Part shown: in pieces, positions 6,044 through 12,175 of the stretch
Layout: every line of letters begins with the position of its first letter
Numbering within the stretch: the stretch's first letter is position 1
NCBI GenBank assembly: GCA_964446285.1
Contig: CAYUNT010000111.1
Location: 1-15,080 of the forward strand
Length of the DNA: 15,080 nt
From: CAYUNT01 sp964446285
GTDB lineage: Bacteria; Sumerlaeota; Sumerlaeia; SLMS01; CAYUNT01
Direction: 5' to 3'
Translations under genes and position numbers: made by a program
The notes under the pieces: model-generated
Database searches by the model: none
Seen by the model: the letters and a program-made list of their open reading frames with translations, nothing else
What the model was told of the DNA's origin: nothing

Positions 6044-7003
6044 ATGATGAAAGCGGGTGTTTTGCCACGCTGCAATGATTCCTTTGGCGCTTGCGCCTGC
6101 CCTTGGACTCCGCCCCTGCGCCGGTCTCGCGGATTTGCGGCTTTGTTTCATTCTTCTCCAAGGCCGTCAAGCCGGCGCCTGCGCGTCGGGTATGCAGTGA
6201 ATTTGTTCACGATCCCAGTCGTGCACGGGATCGAATCGCTCAAAGAAAAGGCTGACCTGAGCAAGTATTCCCCAGCAGCGCTGTATCCGGCGCTGCAACG
6301 GGGCGATCTTGACGTCGCGCTGATTCCCAGCCATCAGGCCCTCCTGGAATCGGATTGCCTCGTGATCCCCGAGGTGGGCGTTGGATGTTTCGGGGAAGGC
6401 CGTCTGGCGATGCTGTGTTCCAAGACGCTTCCCACGGAAATTCAATATGTTCGCATAGACGAGAACGCCCAGCCTTTCGACAGTCTTCTGGAAGCCCTGC
6501 TGCCGCGCCAGTTGATGATCCGGCCCAAATTGATGATGAGCGACGGCATTCTCGATCCTTTATCGTATGATTTTTACCGCGATCCATGCCAGGCGTTTCT
6601 ATTCACGGGCGTTCAGGCGCTTCACGCGCCGGCGGCGGACTTCGCCTGGTCGTGGGACATTGCGCAGGGCTGGCAAAAACATTCGCGAATGCCATTTGTT
6701 GCGTATGTGTGGGCAGTGGCGCCTCGCGCGCATCCGCTGGTGAAGGCGACGGATCTCGGCGCGGCCTTTTGCTCTCTGGTCAAGAGCAACATGGGGCGAA
6801 TCGGGCACATTGCAATCGAATACGAAAAACAAATAGGGCTGCCAAAGGACACACTTGAACAAATATATTCAAAGGTCCTTCAATTCCATTTGGAAAGCGC
6901 GCATGTAATCGGCTTGCGGCATTTTGCCAAGGAACTGTCCGACGCAGGGCCAGAGCCTCGACGCGCGGAATTGCGCCTGATCAGCAGCATCACCACCACC
7001 TGA
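6044..7003 (+). CDS. mqnA: MqnA-like chorismate dehydratase (futalosine pathway)
   Basis: The 319-residue product matches the MqnA/MqnD fold, related to periplasmic binding proteins. MqnA dehydrates chorismate to 3-[(1-carboxyvinyl)oxy]benzoate, the first step of futalosine-dependent menaquinone synthesis in the cytoplasm. Visible blocks are RLRVGYAVNLFTIPVVHG (45-62), ALQRGDLDVALIPSHQAL (83-100), DIAQGWQKHSRMPFVAYVWA (205-224, equivalent to the family DLG..W...TGLPFVFAVWA) and the C-terminal HVIGLRHFAKELSDAG (287-302). Two oddities: the first 44 residues have no counterpart in the family, and the usual IGD.AL loop reads FTGVQAL (187-193). The start rests on a GGAG site. No mqnB, mqnC or mqnD is nearby, which is common. 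It is followed after 12 bp by a GT-C gene, probably co-transcribed. MqnD or a divergent paralogue is the alternative. Confidence 0.82.
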   Translation: MMKAGVLPRCNDSFGACACPWTPPLRRSRGFAALFHSSPRPSSRRLRVGYAVNLFTIPVVHGIESLKEKADLSKYSPAALYPALQRGDLDVALIPSHQALLESDCLVIPEVGVGCFGEGRLAMLCSKTLPTEIQYVRIDENAQPFDSLLEALLPRQLMIRPKLMMSDGILDPLSYDFYRDPCQAFLFTGVQALHAPAADFAWSWDIAQGWQKHSRMPFVAYVWAVAPRAHPLVKATDLGAAFCSLVKSNMGRIGHIAIEYEKQIGLPKDTLEQIYSKVLQFHLESAHVIGLRHFAKELSDAGPEPRRAELRLISSITTT

Positions 7004-7015
7004 GCGGACCGCCTC

Positions 7016-9466
7016 ATGCGCGAACAATTCTGCGGAATCGCGGCGGTTGCGGTGGTGTGGGCGTCTGCCATTGGGTATGGATTCTGGATTCTCCACGCTT
7101 TGGCGAAATGGGGGCGGCTTCGCCTTCCCGCGGCCCGAAGCACGCGGCTGTGGCTCGCGCTGGCGTGCGGATTGGGAGCGATCGGGCATTTGATTTTGCT
7201 GGCCGGATTGGCGCGGGCGCTTTCTTTGGGCGCGGCGCGCGCCATCCTGGGCGGAGGGCTGGCTTTGGCGGCTGCGGCGGTGATATGGAAAACGCTTCCG
7301 GTCGTGCGGCGAAATGCACAACGCCGCCCGGGAAAGTCTTTGTCCGAACGGCAAAATTCCGGCGATGAAGAACCATGCAACGCCGCGTCCTCCCCTGCCA
7401 TGAAGCGCCCTGCGCCGGAAAGCCGCTGGCGCATTGCGCGATTGGCGCTTGGCGCGGGAGCGGCGCTGGCGCTCGCGTCGCTTATGCCGTCGGCATCGAT
7501 CCCGCCTGTGTCTTATGACGTGCTTGAATATCATTTGCAGGCGCCGCGAGTATTTTTAGCGGATGGCTCCATCAACGGCGATCCTTACAATTTCTTCACG
7601 CGATTTCCACTCGAAGCAGAACTCCTATATCTGGCTGGTCAGAGCGTTTGCGCGCCGGATGGGGCGGACGACCGGGCGGCCAAGTGGATGGCGGTCGGAT
7701 GGGTGGCGCTGTTCGCCTGGGGATGCGCGGAACTGGCGCGGCGCTTGGGAGCGCGGACGGCGGGACGATGCGCGGCAGTGGCTCTTGGCGCGCTGCTGCC
7801 TCTGGCGGGCAAAGCGGCTCTGGATGCCTTCAACGACGCCGCAACGGCTTGTTTCGCGGAGGTATTTTTCTTTGGCATGATCGGCTTGGCGGCGCGCGCG
7901 GCTCGCGGCGCTCCCATAGGCCACTCTCCCGCCTTGCGATTGCGCCCCGATTTCGCCCTGGCGGGAATCGGCGCAGGATTAGCCGTTTCGTGCAAATGGA
8001 GCGCGCTGACAATCGCCGTCATTCCCGGATTTGTTGCCGCGTGTGGGATGACGCTTGCGGGCGCTCTCTGGCCGCCTGCCGTTAAAATCAAAGGCGGCGC
8101 TCATCTCTGGAGACATTGGTGGAGGCGTTTTCTTCCGCTGGCTGGCGCGGGGGCTATCGCAGCCGCTGTCTTTCTGCCCTGGGCGGTTCGCGCCGCCATC
8201 GCAACGGGAAACCCTTTGTTTCCCTGGGGAACGCGCTGGTTTGCCACGGCGTCGTGGGGCGCGGATGACGAACATTTTCTGCTCGGAGTCCACAAATCCA
8301 CGCGGCCTTGGGAAGCGGCCTTCTGGGGCAAGTTCTTAAATGGAGCAGGCGCTTGCGGACCCGCCTGCGCGGTGCCTTTGGGACATTCGGAATCGGAAGA
8401 ATCAGCGGCTGGAGGCAGGCGCGCAGCCCCCAACGTGGCGCGACCCGCATCGGCAGAATCCGCTCCTCCCCCTTCCCCTCCCGCTCGCCTTCGGTGGCTC
8501 CTCGTCCCATTGGGGATTTTGCTGATGTTTGGGCTTATTGCCTCCGCGCGCAATCGGCTGGCGGGTATGTGGGCGCTAGCGGCCGTGCTTTTGGGACTCG
8601 CTTCGTGGTCGATGGTGCTTCATGCGCCCGACCGTTTCCTGCTGCCAATTTGCGGTTTGTGCGTCGCGGGGGCGATGGGTGGAATTCGAGCGCTTCAAAA
8701 CAGGTCTGGCGGCAACAGCGGCGCTGGCGGCGAAGGCGAAATATCAGCGGAAAACGCAAGCGGTGGCGCGAATAAATGGAAAAATGAAAAAGGGCGCTCT
8801 TTGCGTTTGGTCGCAATGGGCGGGGTGATTCTTCTCGCCTTTTCCGCCATGCAATCCGCCTCTGAGCGCATCGGATTGATGGTATCTTCGGATTTTCTGA
8901 TGGTTCGCGCGCTGGCAAGTCCCGCGGCCCGCGACCTTGCCGCTGAGCAGTTGCTGGGTCTGCCCTTCCGAGAGTTTCAGCGCGCGGCGGATAAAGCGGC
9001 CCGGTCGGCCGCGAAAGACCAGCCCGCGGCGAGGTTTTTGCTCCTTTATGAGGCGCGCGGACGCGCATTCCCCATGCCGCAGGCGCTAAACACTGTCTTT
9101 GACCGCAGCGTCTTGCTTGACCTGATTGGAAATGCCAAATCGCCTGCGGAAATTGACGAGGCGCTTCGGCGCGCGGGCATCACGCACGTGATTCTGAACG
9201 AGCCGGAATTGCATCGCCTGATTAATTTTTATTCGCCGGGCAATTCAGGCGAGCGCATTCCGCCAGGATTCACAAAATCGCCTAATCAGCCGTCGCCATT
9301 CCTGCACCTATACCGGCCCTACGCCAAGGATGCGCGATTTCCCGCCGCGCGCGAAGCCTTGACGGCATGGCACGAAAGCCTCATCCGCCGCGCGCAATGG
9401 AAAACATCCTCATCGCGTGGATTGGTGCTTTGCCTGACGCCCCTTGGCGAATCCGGCGCGCGATGA
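7016..9466 (+). CDS. GT-C type membrane glycosyltransferase (PMT/ArnT-like), 816 residues
   Basis: This is a large multi-pass protein with many hydrophobic segments between residues about 5 and 620 and a soluble C-terminal domain. After two to three membrane helices, SYDVLEYHL (166-174) sits in the first outer loop. Asp168 and Glu171 fit the acidic catalytic pattern of GT-C enzymes, which use polyprenyl-phosphate sugars on the outer face of the membrane. DAFNDAATACFAEVFFF (roughly 270-287) resembles the second conserved loop. The C-terminal GITHVILNEPEL (about 721-732) matches the GVTHVLVN-type module common in environmental GT39/PMT-like proteins. Two hydrophilic low-complexity inserts, about 456-493 (Ser, Glu, Pro, Ala) and 561-594 (Gly, Ser, Glu, Asn), fall between helices. 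The start is 12 bp after mqnA with only a weak GAGCGG. The sugar and acceptor (lipid, protein or glycan) are unknown. Confidence 0.8.
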   Translation: MREQFCGIAAVAVVWASAIGYGFWILHALAKWGRLRLPAARSTRLWLALACGLGAIGHLILLAGLARALSLGAARAILGGGLALAAAAVIWKTLPVVRRNAQRRPGKSLSERQNSGDEEPCNAASSPAMKRPAPESRWRIARLALGAGAALALASLMPSASIPPVSYDVLEYHLQAPRVFLADGSINGDPYNFFTRFPLEAELLYLAGQSVCAPDGADDRAAKWMAVGWVALFAWGCAELARRLGARTAGRCAAVALGALLPLAGKAALDAFNDAATACFAEVFFFGMIGLAARAARGAPIGHSPALRLRPDFALAGIGAGLAVSCKWSALTIAVIPGFVAACGMTLAGALWPPAVKIKGGAHLWRHWWRRFLPLAGAGAIAAAVFLPWAVRAAIATGNPLFPWGTRWFATASWGADDEHFLLGVHKSTRPWEAAFWGKFLNGAGACGPACAVPLGHSESEESAAGGRRAAPNVARPASAESAPPPSPPARLRWLLVPLGILLMFGLIASARNRLAGMWALAAVLLGLASWSMVLHAPDRFLLPICGLCVAGAMGGIRALQNRSGGNSGAGGEGEISAENASGGANKWKNEKGRSLRLVAMGGVILLAFSAMQSASERIGLMVSSDFLMVRALASPAARDLAAEQLLGLPFREFQRAADKAARSAAKDQPAARFLLLYEARGRAFPMPQALNTVFDRSVLLDLIGNAKSPAEIDEALRRAGITHVILNEPELHRLINFYSPGNSGERIPPGFTKSPNQPSPFLHLYRPYAKDARFPAAREALTAWHESLIRRAQWKTSSSRGLVLCLTPLGESGAR
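8463..8482 (+). repeat. 20-nt pyrimidine run inside the GT-C gene
   Basis: An unbroken C/T run encodes the Pro-rich insert of the GT-C protein. Its complement has G-runs of 3, 4 and 5 separated by one or two A, so a triplex or partial G-quadruplex is conceivable. The simplest reading is low-complexity coding sequence. Confidence 0.35.
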
Positions 9467-9483
9467 ACAAAGGACGTGATGGG

Positions 9484-9511
9484 GAGTTGTGAGTTGTGAG
9501 TTGTGAGTTGA
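9484..9511 (+). repeat. Heptanucleotide tandem repeat, GAGTTGT x4
   Basis: Four contiguous 7-bp units lie at 9484-9490, 9491-9497, 9498-9504 and 9505-9511, the last ending in A instead of T. The array begins 17 bp after the stop of the GT-C gene, in the gap between convergent genes. Heptamer arrays of this type are known as short tandemly repeated repeats in cyanobacteria and occur in other environmental genomes. They are prone to slipped-strand length change. Confidence 0.9.
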
Positions 9512-9526
9512 GAGAGAATGTCCCGT

Positions 9527-9599
9527 CCTGAAATAGGTTGACACTCGGCAGGTTCGACTTTCCTTGCATGAGAACCTGTCCAATCGGTGTTACTTCAGG
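9527..9599. repeat. 73-bp imperfect palindrome, possible MITE or IS remnant
   Basis: The ends CCTGAA (9527-9532) and TTCAGG (9594-9599) are inverted repeats. Pairing continues as TA/TA (9534-9535 with 9591-9592), ACAC/GTGT (9541-9544 with 9587-9590) and CAGGTTC/GAACCTG (9549-9555 with 9572-9578), leaving a 16-nt loop and a 5-nt bulge on the left arm. This nested symmetry is typical of small non-autonomous elements or intergenic palindromes. There is no T-tract, so it is not an ordinary terminator. It sits between convergent genes, 15 bp after the heptamer array. From 9600 to 9637 only CCCC-GGC-GGGG (9609-9619) stands out. Confidence 0.55.
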
Positions 9600-9637
9600 T
9601 TGTTGGCGCCCCGGCGGGGACGCTTGATGGCGAAGAG

Positions 9638-10669
9638 TTATTCGATCGGGCGTGGCGAGGGGGCGTGCGCAAGGTGGTTGCGGTGAATGCGCCAAAGGTC
9701 GTAGGGAAGCGCCACAAGACGGCGCAGAGGATACGCATAGGCGGCCAGAAAACGTTCGCGCGCGCTCATCGGGCGTCCGCCCCATACCTCGCGTTCCCAG
9801 CGTGCGATGCGGAACGGCCCCCGCGCCACAGACCGGAAAAACGCGCCCAATCCCTCAGACGCCAGCAGCAAATACAAACGGTGGCGTTCGATTTTGCGGA
9901 AAATGAAATCGAAATCCTCGGGCTTCATCACGCGACCGTCCGAGGAAAGCATGTGGTGGATGTCGCCCGCGCCGTCCAAAATGCGCATCGGATTGGGGCG
10001 GCCCGCGCGCCGCGCCCAGGCCCGCGCCCGCAATCCCAGGTCGATGTCTTCCAGGCCAAGGAAGAACGTCGGATCGAATCCGCGCAGGTCCTCGACCAAA
10101 AACCGCCGCTCCCACACGGAAAAACATGTGGAAAGAAACATCGGATCGTCGCGTTCGGTGAGGGTGCGCTTGTGATAAAATTGGCCATCTTCGGTGATGT
10201 ATCCGCCAAGGCAAAATGGGCGCGTTTTTTCCGCATCGAGCCAGATTGGCGCCGCCACAGCGCGAACCGCATAAGAAGAAGACAATGAAGAAGTGGCATG
10301 GGCATCTTGCCCATAATTTGCACTCTGCCTCTCCAGAAAATCCACACACCGCTCCAGCGTTTCCGGGCAAAGCAGCACGGCATCGGAATCGAGAAAACAC
10401 ACAAACGGCGCGCGGGCGAGGCGGATTCCGGCATTGCGCCCGGCCGACCCACCCTGGTTTTTCTCGAAGCGATACAAGCGAATCCGCCCGCTGTATGCCT
10501 GGCGAATCCACTCCGCCGTGCCGTCGTCCGAGGCGTTGTCGATCACAAGGATTTCCGTCTGGGGCGCGAGCGATTGGCGCAAAACCGAATCAAGCACCAC
10601 TCCCAGAATCGAGCGGCGATTCCAAGTGGCGATGAGGACAGTGCAACGCGGATTATCTGGAAAATTCAT
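9638..10669 (-). CDS. Family 2 glycosyltransferase with an in-frame repeat insertion
   Basis: The 343-residue protein is a GT2 rhamnosyl- or galactofuranosyl-type transferase. TVLIATWNRRSILGVVLDS (10-28) starts the GT-A fold, ILVIDNASDDGTAEW (40-54) binds the nucleotide, NQGGSAGRNAGIRLA (71-85) follows, FLDSDAVLL (92-100) has the DxD motif (Asp94, Asp96), and GFDPTFFLGLEDIDLGLRAR (197-216) has the ED pair (Glu207, Asp208) and the D..L..R signature. It most likely adds a sugar to a cell-surface glycan; no signal or membrane helix is seen. Residues about 118-134 (YGQDAHAT and a Ser-rich tail) interrupt the usual linker after the DxD helix and derive from a dispersed DNA repeat. The start codon overlaps the stop of the upstream lipoprotein gene as ATGA, so translation is probably coupled; no good independent ribosome site is present. 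Confidence 0.88.
   Translation of the reverse strand: MNFPDNPRCTVLIATWNRRSILGVVLDSVLRQSLAPQTEILVIDNASDDGTAEWIRQAYSGRIRLYRFEKNQGGSAGRNAGIRLARAPFVCFLDSDAVLLCPETLERCVDFLERQSANYGQDAHATSSLSSSYAVRAVAAPIWLDAEKTRPFCLGGYITEDGQFYHKRTLTERDDPMFLSTCFSVWERRFLVEDLRGFDPTFFLGLEDIDLGLRARAWARRAGRPNPMRILDGAGDIHHMLSSDGRVMKPEDFDFIFRKIERHRLYLLLASEGLGAFFRSVARGPFRIARWEREVWGGRPMSARERFLAAYAYPLRRLVALPYDLWRIHRNHLAHAPSPRPIE
10268..10318 (-). repeat. Dispersed palindromic repeat within the GT2 coding region (GQDAHAT type)
   Basis: A perfect 7-bp inverted repeat, ATGGGCA (10298-10304) and TGCCCAT (10308-10314) around TCT, is translated on the minus strand as YGQDAHAT. The surrounding 51 bp are AT-richer than the rest of the gene and encode a Ser-rich stretch that sits where GT2 relatives go straight into the next strand. 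I recall GQDAHAT-type peptides scattered in unrelated proteins of environmental bacteria, pointing to a mobile or amplifying repeat family. The boundaries given are approximate. Confidence 0.55.
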
Positions 10670-12063
10670 GGTGCGGATTCAGACCCGGACTCTGGAGCCG
10701 ACGCGGACGCCGATGCAAATCCACCCGGCTCGGGAAGATAATGATAAAGCGGTGACTTTTCGCGCAGCGATTCGGCCACATCATGAGGACCGAGGATTGG
10801 CGCGTCTGGGCGCGCGGGGGCGGCGGCGTTCGGGGCGATTCCCTCGGTGCGCGCGGCATCGGGCGGCTGCCAGATGCGATTGGGCAGGCGGTTGATGGGC
10901 CGCACCAGCACAATGGCCCAGCCTTCTTGCGGCACATCCACCTCGCGCAGAATCGTCGTATCGCCCCCCCACTGATCTCCGCCATACGAACTGCAACGCA
11001 CTTGGATTGTGTGGCGTCCCGGCGTGGCGCGTGTGCTGTAAAGTTGGAGTTGCGCGGGCACGCCCCACCACTGGCGCGTATCGGCGGGCATGAATTTCAG
11101 GAGCGCGCCCGCCAGGATTGCCAGCGCCCAATTTCCTCGTCCGAAGGCCGCTTTTGTGAGTTGGTATGTGCCGTATCCGACGGCGGCGGCCATGCCCGCG
11201 CCCTTGACGAACTGGAGCGCTTCCTTGCCCGTGGCGCGCATGGAATAACGCGCCTGCTCGAACATGTCCAGAATCGGCCACGACTGTCCGCTGGACGTGC
11301 CCGCCGCGCCCGCTCCGGCATCCACGCTCACGTTCACCGATCCGCCCGGAAATGGCGTCGGGACCCATTGGAGCATCGACCCCTGCGGACCTGTGGTTTC
11401 CTTTTGGGGCGGTCCGCCAACTTCGACCAACACAACCAGATTGTCCGACGCGATGCGTTCCGGGCGCAGATACGGGTTGCCTCGCCAGCGCGACGTGGCG
11501 TGCCGCAGGTGGATTTCCGCCGTATCGCGCTGCCCGGACTGGTTCCAATAGTATTTGGCCAGAAGGTATTGCGCGGCGCAGAAATCCTCGCGATGCCCCT
11601 CGGCGGATTCGCCGTCAATATCGAGCGCATTTCGCCAAAGCGCGGCGGCGTTGTCCGTTTCGCCGATCATCCAATAGGCCACGCCGCCAAGGAGCGAGGC
11701 GTAAGCGCGTTCGTGCGTGTCGCCCAGATACACACGTGCGCGCTCCCAGGTGGCAAGGCTGACCGCGCCCGAGAGTTGCCCCGGATTGCCCGAGGCGGCC
11801 GTTTCAATGCGGTTTGATGCCTGTGTGGCGCTCCAAGGGTCGGGCGTCTGCGAGGCGAGCGAAAGCACATCAAGCGCCACCAGGACATGACGGCGGTTGA
11901 GCGGATCGGACCAGGCGGGATCGGACTTGGCCCGCGCCAGCGCCGCCTCGAAATCCACAGCCCGAACGCCTGGCGCTGAGGCGCATCCGGACACGAGAAA
12001 CGCCACGCCAAGAAATGCCGCGAGCGCCGCAACGGAAGTCAGCGCGCCGGACTTTTCCGTCAT
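10666..12063 (-). CDS. COG3014-like helical-repeat lipoprotein
   Basis: This 465-residue protein begins with a lipoprotein signal: hydrophobic residues 8-24, lipobox LVSGC with Cys27, and no Asp at +2. Residues about 35-185 are helical and repeat-like (DPLNRRHVLVALDVL, TWERARVYLGDTHERAYASL, GETDNAAALWRNALDI, AAQYLLAKYYWNQSG), in the style of TPR lipoproteins such as COG3014. This family has no defined function and is found near envelope genes. A Gly/Ala-rich middle (about 240-320) contains a second hydrophobic patch, WALAILAGALLKFM, and the C-terminal third has beta-type segments (GRHTIQVRCSS, GWAIVLVRPI) before a Ser/Ala/Glu tail. It lies 112 bp after the FG-GAP gene and overlaps the next GT2 gene by ATGA. 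A role as an outer-membrane assembly or scaffold partner is inference. The ribosome site (GGAG, 13 nt away) is weak. Confidence 0.72.
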   Translation of the reverse strand: MTEKSGALTSVAALAAFLGVAFLVSGCASAPGVRAVDFEAALARAKSDPAWSDPLNRRHVLVALDVLSLASQTPDPWSATQASNRIETAASGNPGQLSGAVSLATWERARVYLGDTHERAYASLLGGVAYWMIGETDNAAALWRNALDIDGESAEGHREDFCAAQYLLAKYYWNQSGQRDTAEIHLRHATSRWRGNPYLRPERIASDNLVVLVEVGGPPQKETTGPQGSMLQWVPTPFPGGSVNVSVDAGAGAAGTSSGQSWPILDMFEQARYSMRATGKEALQFVKGAGMAAAVGYGTYQLTKAAFGRGNWALAILAGALLKFMPADTRQWWGVPAQLQLYSTRATPGRHTIQVRCSSYGGDQWGGDTTILREVDVPQEGWAIVLVRPINRLPNRIWQPPDAARTEGIAPNAAAPARPDAPILGPHDVAESLREKSPLYHYLPEPGGFASASASAPESGSESAP

Positions 12064-12175
12064 TGTCCGCTTCTCTCTCCGATGGCTTGCCTCTTTACAG
12101 GCCGGGGAGCGATTCCGCGCTCAAAGCGAACTCGGCGGTTCCGCCCAAAGGCCGCAATAAGAGGCCGGGGAAGAC
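12064..12175 (-). other. Structured spacer between the FG-GAP and lipoprotein genes
   Basis: The 112-bp gap has nested dyads: CCTCTT 12090-12095 with AAGAGG 12159-12164, GGCC 12100-12103 with GGCC 12150-12153, GAGCG 12107-12111 with CGCTC 12118-12122, and GGCGG 12134-12138 with CCGCC 12141-12145. Together they draw a long stem closing two hairpins. AGGCCGGGGA occurs twice (12099-12108 and 12162-12171). It may be an RNA processing or attenuation site, but GC-rich DNA gives such pairings easily. Confidence 0.3.

Noticed and set aside
9484..9511. Heptamer array as a CRISPR
   Set aside because: The units are 7 bp and contiguous with no spacers.
9381..9785. Minus-strand frame of 134 codons across the convergent gap as a transposase remnant
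   Set aside because: It reads through the heptamer array and palindrome and shows no catalytic motif.
10783..11817. Plus-strand open frame (344 codons) opposite the lipoprotein gene
   Set aside because: The translation is Arg/Ala/Gly-rich without domain signatures, while the minus-strand gene has a lipobox and an ATGA junction with its neighbour.
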